A stretch of 64,000 nt of DNA from contig OY288169.1 in the NCBI GenBank assembly GCA_958439195.1, positions 1 to 64,000 on the forward strand, given 5' to 3'. Positions 50,927 to 59,471 of this stretch are shown piece after piece. This DNA comes from an uncultured Paracoccaceae bacterium (GTDB taxonomy: Bacteria; Pseudomonadota; Alphaproteobacteria; Rhodobacterales; Rhodobacteraceae). Every line of letters begins with the position of its first letter. Positions within the stretch are counted from its first letter, which is position 1. Below the pieces are notes generated by a model. That model ran no database searches. It was not told where the DNA came from and worked only from the letters and a program-made list of their open reading frames with translations. A program made the translations under genes and the position numbers.

Positions 50927-51826
50927 TTAGCCATTCAGAACTGGCAAATCGCGCAACCTGTCGCGGGCAAAGTCAAGAAAGCTGCGTAGTTTCGCGGTCA
51001 CGCGCCGGCCCTCGTGGTGAACAAGATGAACCGGAAGGCGCTCCGCTTCGAACGTGTCCAGTATCGTTAGCAGACCTCCATCCTGCAGATCGTGATCGAC
51101 CTGATAGGACAGAACGCGCGTTACCCCCCAGCCTCTTCTCGCCAGTTCCAAGGCTGCGCCGACGTTCGACACAAAGAGCCGCGGTTTCAACCGGACGATC
51201 TCGCTCCGGTCTTTGCCAAACCGCCATTCGGTGTTCGGTGTGGTGCCGCCGATCGCGATGATCCTGTGATGTGTCAGGTCTGCCGGTGTCTGCGGAACCC
51301 CGTAGTTTTGAAGGTAGTCCGGTGCCGCACAGATGACCCGGCGCACATGACCGACACGCACCGCCGTTAATCCAGAGGGCGGCAGATCACCAATCCGCAG
51401 GGCGACATCAATCCCTTCCTCGGCCAGGTTGACGATACGGTCAACCGTCAGCAGGTCGGCCGATACAGCCGGATAGGCATCCAGGAAATCGGCAAGGATC
51501 GGGGCTACGTGGATATGTCCGAACTCGACCGGGGCGGTAACCCGCAAATGGCCAGTTGGGCGCGCCGCCATGCCCGACGCAAGGTCATCGGCCGCCCGCA
51601 GATCGGACAGGATGCCGCGCACTTCTTCTAGGTAATCCCGGCCCACGTCCGTCAGCCGGACCACCCGCGTCGTGCGCAGGAAAAGTCGCGCGCCAAGGCG
51701 TTCCTCCAAGTCGTTTACGCCGCGCGTCACGGATGGCGGGCTCAGGCCCGTCGCCCGTGCGCCGCCGGCAAAACTGCCTGACTCGGCGACAGCCACGAAC
51801 ACCTCCAGCATCTGTATCCGGTCCAT
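50927..51826 (-). CDS. LysR-family regulator
   Basis: A 299-residue regulator. HTH: MDRIQMLEVFVAVAESGSFAGGARATGL, SPPSVTRGVNDLEERLG. Effector domain: GHLRVTAPVEFGHIHVAPIL. It is divergent from the GST/PNPOx-FNR pair. The intergenic region carries a T-N11-A interrupted palindrome. Confidence 0.9.
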   Translation of the reverse strand: MDRIQMLEVFVAVAESGSFAGGARATGLSPPSVTRGVNDLEERLGARLFLRTTRVVRLTDVGRDYLEEVRGILSDLRAADDLASGMAARPTGHLRVTAPVEFGHIHVAPILADFLDAYPAVSADLLTVDRIVNLAEEGIDVALRIGDLPPSGLTAVRVGHVRRVICAAPDYLQNYGVPQTPADLTHHRIIAIGGTTPNTEWRFGKDRSEIVRLKPRLFVSNVGAALELARRGWGVTRVLSYQVDHDLQDGGLLTILDTFEAERLPVHLVHHEGRRVTAKLRSFLDFARDRLRDLPVLNG

Positions 51827-51831
51827 CTTAT

Positions 51832-51850
51832 CATTCCAAAACGCAGAATG
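51832..51850. promoter_or_regulatory. LysR-type operator between LysR and GST genes
   Basis: CATTCCAAAACGCAGAATG: CATTC and GAATG are perfect inverted arms around nine bases, with the T-N11-A pattern (T51835, A51847) of LysR sites. It lies six bases before the LysR start, so autorepression and activation of the divergent genes are both possible. Confidence 0.6.
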
Positions 51851-51957
51851 GTGACTTCCAAAATTGGCTCATTATTTCGCATTAGAAAAGGAATTAGAAA
51901 TGGTTCAACGCTTGGGACAGCCCCGCGCCTGGAATGTCGATCAGAAGGACCGAACCA

Positions 51958-52584
51958 ATGACCACCCCGATCAAGCTTTACCGCAACCCCAAATCGGGCC
52001 ACTGTCACCGGGTCGAACTGATGATGGCCTTACTTGGGCTGCGCTATGAGAACATCGACCTCGACATGGCGAACGGTGCCCACAAGGCGCCTGCCTATCT
52101 GCGGATCAGCCCTTTCGGTCTGGTCCCCGCGATTGACGATGGCGGCTACACGCTGTCTGACAGCAACGCGATTTTGATCTACCTCGTGCAGACTTATGCC
52201 CGGGGCGCGCACTGGCTGCCGCAGGACGCGAGGCAGGCCGCCGAGGTCCAGAGATGGCTGACCGTGGCCGCCGACAACATCTATGCTGGTCCTTGCGCTG
52301 CGCGTCTGGTCAAGGTCTTTGGCACCGAACACGATCATGCCGCCGCAGTTGCAAAGGCGCACGACCTTTTCAAGGTAATGGACTCGCATCTGGCGGGCCG
52401 TGACTGGCTGGCCGCAGGCAACATTACCATCGCCGACGTTGCAGGCTACAGCTACATCGCGCACGCGCCGGAGGGCGGAGTCGACTTGGCACCTTACCCG
52501 AATCTACGCGCCTGGTTGGCCCGCATCGAGGCGCAGCCGAACTTCGTGCCGATGGCTTCCTCCCAGATCCCGGACCTAGCCTGA
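51958..52584 (+). CDS. Glutathione S-transferase family protein
   Basis: A 208-residue GST. The thioredoxin-like N-domain begins IKLYRNPKSGHCHRVELMMALLG, with the SGHCHR stretch in place of the usual catalytic Ser/Cys loop and FGLVPAIDDGGYTLSDSNAIL as the glutathione-binding cis-Pro loop. The helical C-domain has ITIADVAGYSYIAHAP. The start at 51958 follows AGAAGGA. It is probably cotranscribed with the downstream flavoenzyme. Confidence 0.88.
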   Translation: MTTPIKLYRNPKSGHCHRVELMMALLGLRYENIDLDMANGAHKAPAYLRISPFGLVPAIDDGGYTLSDSNAILIYLVQTYARGAHWLPQDARQAAEVQRWLTVAADNIYAGPCAARLVKVFGTEHDHAAAVAKAHDLFKVMDSHLAGRDWLAAGNITIADVAGYSYIAHAPEGGVDLAPYPNLRAWLARIEAQPNFVPMASSQIPDLA

Positions 52585-52642
52585 CGACCGAACCGTCCCG
52601 GGGCGCTGATCACCGCTTCGACCTCTTTGAGCGAGCCACGCC

Positions 52643-54274
52643 ATGACACATACAGAAATCCCCAATCCCTTTCACGACGGCGAGCGCGCCGCGCAGGCCC
52701 GCGCAGGTGTGGGCGACATGGCAGCGCGTGTCGGCGGCTTCATTCGTGACCACCTCCCCGAACAGCACCGCGCGTTCTACACATCGCTGCCGTTTCTTGT
52801 GGTCTCGGGCATGGATGCTGCAGGCCAGACTTGGGTCACGCTGGTCGAAGGGGTGAACGGCTTTGCCACCTCGCCCGACCCGTATCACATCACCCTCGAG
52901 AACTTGCTTGCGGCGGACGATCCGCTGTCCGCAGCTTTCGCTTCGGGTGCCGAGATCGGCGTTTTGGGTATCGAACTGGCCACGCGTCGCCGCAACCGCT
53001 TCAGCGGCCATGTCCGGCCTTACAGGAGTGGCTATAAAATAGACATCCGCCAGAGCTTCGGGAATTGCCCGCAGTATATCCAACAACGTGCCGTCACCCG
53101 GGTTACGACAGTGCCCGGCAAGGCCCGGCGGTCAGACGCCTTGAACCGGGACCAGATCGCCCGCATAGCCGCGGCCGACACGCTGTTCATCGGTTCGGGC
53201 CATCCCAACGCTGAAGGCAATGCCCGTGGTTACGACGCCAGCCACCGGGGCGGCGAGCACGGCTTCGTCCGCGTGGGCGGCTCCCGCCGTCTTCTGATAC
53301 CGGACTATGCGGGCAACAACTTTTTCAATACCATCGGCAACCTGGTCGCGGATCCGCGAGTGGGCCTGCTGTTCATAGACTTCGCAACGGGCGGGCTTCT
53401 GCACGTCACTGGCCGCGCAAAGATCGACTGGTCACCCGACGGTGCCCATGACCCAGACGCCCGGCGCATGATCGCGGTTGACATCGAGGCCATCATCGAG
53501 CGCCCCAGTGCCGTGTCGCTACGTTGGGCTAGTCTGGATCACTTGTCGCGGCAGCTGAGGGTCGCCAACAAAGTCCGCGAAAGCGAAGACATCACGTCGT
53601 TCTACCTGACGCCACTCGATGATCGCCCGCTCGACCCGTTCAAGGCCGGACAGCATCTTCAGGTCGAGGTGCAAATTCCCAGCCTTCGTGGCACCTACAG
53701 GCGCTCGTACTCTCTTTCCGGGCCGCCGCAAGACCGCCAGTTCTACCGCATCAGCGTGAAGCGCGAGCACAATGGACTCGTGTCGCGGTTCCTGCATGAC
53801 GATTGCCTTAAGGGCAGCGTTATCGCGGCGCAAAAGCCCTCCGGCGATTTCGTTGTGCCCTGCTCGGACTGCCCGTTGGTGCTGGTCAGCGCTGGCGTGG
53901 GCCTGACCCCCATGCTGTCTGTACTCTGGGCAAATGTCAGCCAGCAGTACCGAACGGTCTGGTATATTCACGCTACGCGGAACGGTTCGACCCACGCCTT
54001 TCGCGATGAGGTGAATGGCCTTGTGCAAGCCAACTCCAATCTGCGCAGAATTGTGGCATACAGTCGGCCCAGGGGCACCGACAGACCCGGCGTTGACTAC
54101 AACATACAGGGCCGGATCACCGCCGAAAATCTGCTAGCCCTTGGGGCGGGTTCACGGGCCCACTACATGCTTTGTGGTCAAGCGGAGTTCCAATCCAGCA
54201 TCCGGCTCGGCCTCGAAGCCTCTGGTGTCCCGGTAAATCGGATCCATCAAGAAACCTTTGGACCGGAAAGCTGA
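52643..54274 (+). CDS. PNPOx-like / ferredoxin-reductase-like fusion flavoprotein
   Basis: A 543-residue protein. Residues 45-290 resemble the pyridoxamine-phosphate-oxidase split-barrel (FYTSLPFLVVSGMDAAGQTWVTLVEG; FIGSGHPNAEGNARGYDASHRGG; GLLFIDFATGGLLHVTGRA). Residues 295-543 are an FNR-type reductase: FAD site RRSYSLSGPP near 353 and NAD site SAGVGLTPM near 418, ending HQETFGPES. Relatives in this class often continue into a 2Fe-2S ferredoxin domain; here the protein stops at ETFGP, so an external electron acceptor would be needed. The physiological substrate is unknown; quinones or nitro compounds are plausible. Confidence 0.8.
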   Translation: MTHTEIPNPFHDGERAAQARAGVGDMAARVGGFIRDHLPEQHRAFYTSLPFLVVSGMDAAGQTWVTLVEGVNGFATSPDPYHITLENLLAADDPLSAAFASGAEIGVLGIELATRRRNRFSGHVRPYRSGYKIDIRQSFGNCPQYIQQRAVTRVTTVPGKARRSDALNRDQIARIAAADTLFIGSGHPNAEGNARGYDASHRGGEHGFVRVGGSRRLLIPDYAGNNFFNTIGNLVADPRVGLLFIDFATGGLLHVTGRAKIDWSPDGAHDPDARRMIAVDIEAIIERPSAVSLRWASLDHLSRQLRVANKVRESEDITSFYLTPLDDRPLDPFKAGQHLQVEVQIPSLRGTYRRSYSLSGPPQDRQFYRISVKREHNGLVSRFLHDDCLKGSVIAAQKPSGDFVVPCSDCPLVLVSAGVGLTPMLSVLWANVSQQYRTVWYIHATRNGSTHAFRDEVNGLVQANSNLRRIVAYSRPRGTDRPGVDYNIQGRITAENLLALGAGSRAHYMLCGQAEFQSSIRLGLEASGVPVNRIHQETFGPES

Positions 54275-54301
54275 AACACCACGACAGAGTTTGGTCAATG
54301 A

Positions 54302-54460
54302 CTTGGAGCCCTCAAGAGCAATCGCCGCCGGAAGAAAGTGGAGATGCTCTTCGGCCGCCTCAAGCGCATCTTGGGCCTTGGTCGCTTGCGACTGCGCGGC
54401 CCAAACGGAGCCAAAGACGAAATCCACCTCGCCGCAACCGAACAGTACCTCCGCAAACTC
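54302..54460 (+). pseudogene. Transposase remnant (IS1182-like C-terminus)
   Basis: In frame after a TGA at 54299, the bases read ALKSNRRRKKVEMLFGRLKRIL, RLRLRGPNGAKDEIHLAAT and QYLRKLMK. These are conserved near the C-terminus of IS1182-type transposases. No catalytic region is present and the frame then degenerates. It marks the left side of the chromate/metal block. Confidence 0.7.
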
Positions 54461-54784
54461 ATGAAAGTGACAGCGGCCCCGCCCGGAGCGGCACTAAGCA
54501 GACCCGCAGGCATCTACAGCCGAACGCTGGGCGCGGAGAGCGGGTCGAGATTTTCAACACCACCGGCCGGAAGCGCTCTCCAATACGCAAGGGGCGGAAT
54601 GAGGCCATTCGGACGACGGAGCATCTTACTGCGGGTTACTGCTTAGCAGACGTTCCTTCTTGGCCTTGACAGGTCCCATGAGAATTTGGGATGCGTGGCC
54701 AATGGGGTCGCGCGAACGCCCCACGAGGCGCCAGCCGAAGATCGCGTTTCAACTGACTGAAACAAGACCTGAGGAGGAACGCAG
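54461..54784. other. Gene-free stretch before chrB
   Basis: 324 bp between the transposase remnant and chrB. The chrB ribosome site GAGGAGG lies a few bases before its ATG. Nothing else is recognised. Confidence 0.4.
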
Positions 54785-55618
54785 ATGCCTGCGCCTGATG
54801 CCATATCCTGTGAACAGCTTGCCCGTCTGCTGGGCACACCGAAATCCCCGACAATCCTCGACGTTCGCAGAGACGCCGTTCGCGCCCGTGACCCGCGCTT
54901 GCTGCCCGGCGCGCGCATGCTGGGCGAAGCCGAGCTTGCGCCGGATGCACTGTCGACCCTTGCAGGGGATTTGACCGGACCGGTGGTCGTGGTCTGTGCC
55001 GAGGGGCACCGGCTAAGTCAGGGCACGGCGGCCTGGCTGCGCCACGAGGGTTTGCAGGCGGAGTATCTGCTGGGCGGTCAGGCGGCATGGGTTGAAGCGG
55101 GCCTGCCGCTGATCGACCCTGGCAAGATCACTGCGCGGGACGGGCGCGGCCGGTCGCTTTGGGTGACGCGGTCGCGCCCAAAGATCGACCGCATCGCCTG
55201 CCCCTGGCTGATCCGCCGCTTTATCGACCGGCACGCTGTGTTCCTGTTCGTCGCCCCGGCCGAGGTGCAGGGCGTGGCCGAACGGTTCGGAGCGATGCCC
55301 TACGACATCGAGGGTGTGTTCTGGAGCCATCGCGATGACCTTTGCACCTTCGATGTCCTCTTGTCCGAGTTCGGCCTGTCGACCCCTGCACTCGGCCGCT
55401 TGGCGCTGATCGTGCGCGGGGCGGATACGGCGCGGCCGGACCTCGCCCCGGAATGTGCGGGCCTCCTCGCGGCCTCCCTTGGCCTGTCACGGATGCATTC
55501 GGATGATCTGGCCCAGCTTGAGGCCGGCATCGCGCTCTACGATGCCTTCTATCGCTGGGCGCGGGATGCGGTAGATGAACAGCACAATTGGCCAACCAAC
55601 AAGGGCAAGACGAAATGA
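54785..55618 (+). CDS. chrB: ChrB-type chromate resistance protein with N-terminal rhodanese domain
   Basis: A 277-residue fusion. The N-terminal rhodanese domain has ILDVRRDAVRARDP and the catalytic Cys loop VVVVCAEGHRLSQG. From about residue 125, LWVTRSRPKIDRIACPWLIRRFID is the start of the ChrB C-terminal domain, with PYDIEGVFWSHRDDLCTF. In chromate operons ChrB is required for induction or tolerance. The rhodanese in place of the usual N-terminal ChrB region suggests a thiol-based role in chromate chemistry (inference). It overlaps chrA by four bases. Confidence 0.85.
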   Translation: MPAPDAISCEQLARLLGTPKSPTILDVRRDAVRARDPRLLPGARMLGEAELAPDALSTLAGDLTGPVVVVCAEGHRLSQGTAAWLRHEGLQAEYLLGGQAAWVEAGLPLIDPGKITARDGRGRSLWVTRSRPKIDRIACPWLIRRFIDRHAVFLFVAPAEVQGVAERFGAMPYDIEGVFWSHRDDLCTFDVLLSEFGLSTPALGRLALIVRGADTARPDLAPECAGLLAASLGLSRMHSDDLAQLEAGIALYDAFYRWARDAVDEQHNWPTNKGKTK

Positions 55619-56982
55619 ATGGTGAACAGGGTTTTCCGACACTGACAGAGGCGGCAAAGGTCTGGACGTGCATCGCGGCCCTGTCCTTTGGCGGGCCTGC
55701 CGGACAGATTGCCGTTATGCATCGCATTCTGGTTGAAGAAAAACGCTGGTTGGGTGATGGGCGGTTCCTGCACGCGCTGAACTTCTGCATGCTCTTGCCG
55801 GGGCCCGAGGCGCAGCAGCTTGCTACCTATATCGGTTGGCTAATGCATGGCGTGCGCGGCGCGCTGATCGCGGGGCTGCTGTTCATCCTGCCCGGGATCG
55901 TGGCCATCATGGCGCTGAGCTGGGTATATGCGATCTGGGGCGATGTGGGTTTCGTGTCCGCCCTGTTCTACGGGTTGAAGGCGGCGGTGCTGGCCATCGT
56001 ATTGCAGGCGGTGGTGCGGGTGGGCAAACGCGCGCTGAAGAACCGCGCGATGCAGGCCATCGCAGCGGCGTCTTTTGTGGCGATCTTCGCTTTCGACGCG
56101 CCCTTCCCCCTGATCGTCGCCGTCGCGGCACTGATTGGTTGGACCGGGGCGAAAGCCGGCCTTGCGGCCTTTCAGGGCGGCGGTCGGCACGGGGCGGTGG
56201 GCAAGACCCATGTCGAAGATGCGGCGACGCTGTTGGGCGAAGAACATGGCGACCTGACAGGCGCCAAGCGCGCAGGTGCCTTCTGCGCAGGCGCAGTGGC
56301 GCTGGTGCTGTGGCTGGCCCCTGTCGCGGCGCTGGTCCTGTTGGCCCCTGACGGGGTGTTCGCAGACATTGCCACGTTCTTTTCCAAACTCGCCGTGCTC
56401 ACCTTCGGCGGGGCCTATGCCGTGCTGGCCTGGGTCGCACAAGAGGCGGTCGGCACCTATGGCTGGCTGGAACCGGGCGAGATGCTGGATGGTCTCGGCA
56501 TGGCCGAAACCACACCCGGACCGCTGATCATGGTGCTGCAATTCTTGGGCTTCATGGGCGCCTTCCGCGAGGCGGGATGGGCCGCGCCCCTTCTGGCAGG
56601 CACCGCAGGCGGGCTTCTGGCCACTTGGGTAACCTTTGCACCCTGCTTTGCTTGGATCTTCCTCGGCGCGCCTTTCATGGAAGGCTTGCGCGCCAATAAG
56701 GCGCTCTCTGCTGCATTATCGGCCGTAACGGCGGCAGTGGTGGGCGTGATCCTGAACCTTGCGATCTGGTTTGCCATCCACGTCATCTGGCGCGACGTCG
56801 CGCGGGTCGAGGCAGGACCGCTGTCCCTGGAATTGCCGGTGCTGGCCTCCCTTGATTGGGTGGCGGCAGGGCTTTCCGTTCTTGCGCTGATTGCCGTGTT
56901 TCGGCTGAAACTCGGGATGGCAACCGTGCTGGGCGGTGCGGCGGCGCTGGGGCTGATCCTGCATCTGGTCGGGCTGGTCTGA
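55615..56982 (+). CDS. chrA: Chromate transporter ChrA
   Basis: A 455-residue CHR-family permease with two homologous halves. First half: ALSFGGPAGQIAVMHRILVEE and LLPGPEAQQLATYIGWLMHG. Second half: VLTFGGAYAVLAWVAQ and TTPGPLIMVLQFLGFMGA. About twelve membrane segments. It exports chromate driven by the proton gradient. The start at 55615 overlaps the chrB stop (ATGA). It ends six bases from the convergent YqaA-like gene. Confidence 0.95.
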   Translation: MNGEQGFPTLTEAAKVWTCIAALSFGGPAGQIAVMHRILVEEKRWLGDGRFLHALNFCMLLPGPEAQQLATYIGWLMHGVRGALIAGLLFILPGIVAIMALSWVYAIWGDVGFVSALFYGLKAAVLAIVLQAVVRVGKRALKNRAMQAIAAASFVAIFAFDAPFPLIVAVAALIGWTGAKAGLAAFQGGGRHGAVGKTHVEDAATLLGEEHGDLTGAKRAGAFCAGAVALVLWLAPVAALVLLAPDGVFADIATFFSKLAVLTFGGAYAVLAWVAQEAVGTYGWLEPGEMLDGLGMAETTPGPLIMVLQFLGFMGAFREAGWAAPLLAGTAGGLLATWVTFAPCFAWIFLGAPFMEGLRANKALSAALSAVTAAVVGVILNLAIWFAIHVIWRDVARVEAGPLSLELPVLASLDWVAAGLSVLALIAVFRLKLGMATVLGGAAALGLILHLVGLV

Positions 56983-56987
56983 CGCTG

Positions 56988-57419
56988 TCAGCCCGACAGG
57001 CCCAACGTGATCCAGGCCAGCACCAGATAACGGCCTCCCTTGGCCAGCGTAACAACAAGCGCGAACCGCCAGAACGGTTCGCGCAACGCGCCGGCAATCA
57101 AGGTCAGGGGATCGCCGATCACCGGAACCCAGGATGCCAGCAGGCTACAATGCCCCCAGCGCGCATACCACCCGCTGGCCCTGTCTATCTGCGACTGCGA
57201 AAACGGAAACCAGCGTCGGTCAGAGAAAAGGATCAGAAACCGCCCCATCGCCCAGTTCACCGCAGACCCTAGCACATTGCCGACGGTCGCCACGACCAGC
57301 AGCAGCCAGATTGGCTGGCTTCCGCCCAAGATCAGCGCCACCAGAACCGCCTCCGATTGCGCAGGGATCAAGGTCGCGGCGGAGAAGGCCGCAAGAAACA
57401 GCCCACCCAGTTCCAGCAT
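56988..57419 (-). CDS. YqaA/DedA-family membrane protein
   Basis: A 143-residue protein with four membrane segments and the SNARE-associated/DedA-type motifs (GNVLGSAVNWAMGRF; ASWVPVIGDPLTLIAGALR). YqaA proteins are thought to act in lipid or ion homeostasis. It is the last gene of the csoR-MFS-yqaA unit, two bases after the MFS gene, which suggests a role in the metal response. Confidence 0.85.
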   Translation of the reverse strand: MLELGGLFLAAFSAATLIPAQSEAVLVALILGGSQPIWLLLVVATVGNVLGSAVNWAMGRFLILFSDRRWFPFSQSQIDRASGWYARWGHCSLLASWVPVIGDPLTLIAGALREPFWRFALVVTLAKGGRYLVLAWITLGLSG

Positions 57420-57421
57420 CT

Positions 57422-58729
57422 TCAGGCAGCGCGCGGCCAGCGGCGGTGCAGGTCGTCGATCACCACGGCATGGGCATGATGGGGGCCATGTTCGGCCAGA
57501 TGCGGATGATCCGGCGGCAGGTCGGGATGCGCATGGGGCAGAACCGTCTCATCATCGGCGGGCCAAAGGCGCAGCACCGCGGCCAGCCCGACCGTGCCCA
57601 CCGCCGCAAGGACAAGGGCCGCCGCACTCAGACCAGCCCCTGCCCCGATCCAACCCGCAAGCGGATAGGTGACCAGCCAGCAAGCGTGCGACAAGGCGAA
57701 CTGCGCCGCAAAGACCGCCCCGCGATCTGTTTCGCGGGCAGAGCGGTTGATGATCCGCCCGATGGGCGTTTGCGTCAACGAAAAGCCGAACCCGATCAAG
57801 GCCCATAGCGTGATCAGGGTGGCCAGACTTCCCACCAGCGGCACCAGCGCCACGCCCGCCACCATCAACGCTGCCCCGCCGATCATCACCGGGCGGTCCG
57901 CCAGACGATCCAGGATGCGCGGCAGCAGGAACGCGGCCAACATTGACCCCGCGCCAAATCCGGCAAAGGCCAGCGCGACGGCCTCTTCTCCCAAACCCAG
58001 CCGCGCCTGCACCAGCACGACCGTGTTCACATAGACCATCGCCCCCGCCGCCGCGACCGCCGCCTCCATCACCATCAGCCCGCGCAGGCGCGGCGTGCGG
58101 GTATAGATGCGCACGCCCTTGGTCACATCGGCCCAAAAATGCCCCGGCTCGCCCCGCCCCCGATCCGGCAGGCGCGCCGTCAGCACCAGCAGGGCCGAGG
58201 CGACAAAGCCCACCACCGTGCCTGCGAACAACACCGGAAAACTCACAACAGTCAGCAGCAAGGCCGCGATCATGGGCGAGGCGAGTTGCTCCAGATCCTC
58301 GGCCAGCCGCAGCAGGGACAGGGCGTTGGTGTAATCCTCCTCATCCCGCAGAACATCGGGGATCACCGCCTGAAAGGCCGGGGTAAACCCGGCCGACGCT
58401 GCCTGAAGGAAGAAAATCAGCACATAGATCTGCCAGACCTGATCGACAAAGGGCAGGCAGGCGATGACCCCCGCCCGGATCAGATCCAGCGCCACCAGAA
58501 AGGCCCGGCGCGGCAGGCGTTCCGCAATCGCCGCCGCCACCGGCGCCAGCGTGACATAGGCCACCATCTTGATCGCAAGCGCCGTGCCCAGCACCGCGCC
58601 TGCGTTATCACCCGCCAATTGCCAGGCAAGCAGGCCAAGCGCCACAGTGGCAAGACCCGTGCCGATCAGCGCAACAAGCTGAGCGGCGAAGAGGTAACGA
58701 AAGGTCGGATTGCGCAGGGTCTTAAGCAT
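57422..58729 (-). CDS. MFS efflux permease with His-rich C-terminal tail
   Basis: A 435-residue twelve-helix major facilitator. The MFS loop-2 motif appears as AERLPRRAFLVALDL. The C-terminal tail is His-rich (HAHPDLPPDHPHLAEHGPHHAHA), like that of NreB-type nickel exporters. It follows the CsoR/RcnR-type repressor gene without a gap and precedes yqaA. Nickel or cobalt efflux under the repressor's control is the most economical reading. Confidence 0.8.
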   Translation of the reverse strand: MLKTLRNPTFRYLFAAQLVALIGTGLATVALGLLAWQLAGDNAGAVLGTALAIKMVAYVTLAPVAAAIAERLPRRAFLVALDLIRAGVIACLPFVDQVWQIYVLIFFLQAASAGFTPAFQAVIPDVLRDEEDYTNALSLLRLAEDLEQLASPMIAALLLTVVSFPVLFAGTVVGFVASALLVLTARLPDRGRGEPGHFWADVTKGVRIYTRTPRLRGLMVMEAAVAAAGAMVYVNTVVLVQARLGLGEEAVALAFAGFGAGSMLAAFLLPRILDRLADRPVMIGGAALMVAGVALVPLVGSLATLITLWALIGFGFSLTQTPIGRIINRSARETDRGAVFAAQFALSHACWLVTYPLAGWIGAGAGLSAAALVLAAVGTVGLAAVLRLWPADDETVLPHAHPDLPPDHPHLAEHGPHHAHAVVIDDLHRRWPRAA

Positions 58730-58987
58730 CTAGAGCAGCTTCGTCATGGATTTGACCTCGGCCAGAGCCACTTCGCCCCCGGCGGAGACACAATGGTCGA
58801 TATGATCATGGATCAGGGCCCGCTTTGCTTCGGCCACGGCGCGTTCCACCGCATGAAGCTGGGTCGCCAGATCAAGACAGCTGCGCCCCTCCTCAATCAT
58901 CAGGATGACGCGGCGCAAATGCCCTTCGGCACGTTTCAGCCGGCTGGCAATCGCGGGATGGCTTGCATGTATGTGCGGTTCTATCAT
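58730..58987 (-). CDS. CsoR/RcnR-family metal-sensing repressor
   Basis: An 85-residue DUF156 protein. The ligand set is C37, H62 and C66, with the exact spacing of CsoR-type copper and nickel (InrS) sensors, and N-terminal His (MIEPHIHASH) adds possible Ni/Co ligands as in RcnR/InrS. It is the first gene of csoR-MFS-yqaA and divergent from the His-rich/HupE-like/anchor genes. A perfect operator-like palindrome lies in the 44-bp gap. Confidence 0.88.
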   Translation of the reverse strand: MIEPHIHASHPAIASRLKRAEGHLRRVILMIEEGRSCLDLATQLHAVERAVAEAKRALIHDHIDHCVSAGGEVALAEVKSMTKLL

Positions 58988-58997
58988 ATGAAATCGC

Positions 58998-59016
58998 TAT
59001 CCCCGGTGGGGGGATA
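58998..59016. promoter_or_regulatory. CsoR/RcnR-type operator in the divergent region
   Basis: TATCCCCGGTGGGGGGATA: TATCCCC and GGGGATA are perfect 7-bp arms around five bases. A/T ends with a G/C tract are the known form of CsoR/RcnR sites. It lies 11 bases from the repressor start and 16 from the His-rich gene, so it can control both sides. Confidence 0.75.
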
Positions 59017-59031
59017 AAGCAAGAAGCAAGA

Positions 59032-59412
59032 ATGGCACCAAAAAAGGGTGTCGCTGAGGAGCAGATGGGCGTTTTGGCTTGGGTCTTTCGGCCTTTGGCG
59101 GTGTTAATACTGCTGGTGTCGCTCGGGCTCGCCCCGGTGACCGATGCGGTGACGCACGGCCCGGGCACCTTGGCCGCCGAGGCGGACCATGCCGCCTGGC
59201 ATGCCGAAAAGGACGAAGTCTGGCAGGCAGACGGCCATCAGCATCACGATGCCACCGACCATGATCATTCCACCATGATCATTCTTCCGTCACAGCAGGA
59301 TCAGACATTCGATCTGGGCGCTGCGATCGAATTGAACGATCTGCCCGCCCTGAACGGCGCCATCCGCGATGGGCCAAGGCGACCGCCACGCGTTTGGGAT
59401 CAAACCGCCTGA
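59032..59412 (+). CDS. His-rich membrane-anchored protein
   Basis: A 126-residue protein. An N-terminal segment (VLAWVFRPLAVLILLVSLGLA) is either a signal anchor or a signal peptide. It is followed by a His/Asp-rich stretch (ADHAAWHAEKDEVW; GHQHHDATDHDH). It probably binds nickel, cobalt or copper in the periplasm. The start at 59032 is the first in-frame ATG after the operator. It is the first gene of the unit with the HupE-like and anchor proteins. Confidence 0.7.
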   Translation: MAPKKGVAEEQMGVLAWVFRPLAVLILLVSLGLAPVTDAVTHGPGTLAAEADHAAWHAEKDEVWQADGHQHHDATDHDHSTMIILPSQQDQTFDLGAAIELNDLPALNGAIRDGPRRPPRVWDQTA

Positions 59413-59471
59413 ACCGGCCGGCGCATTGCTGCGCGGCCCTGATCAGACATATCCCAACACAGGACTCTCTC

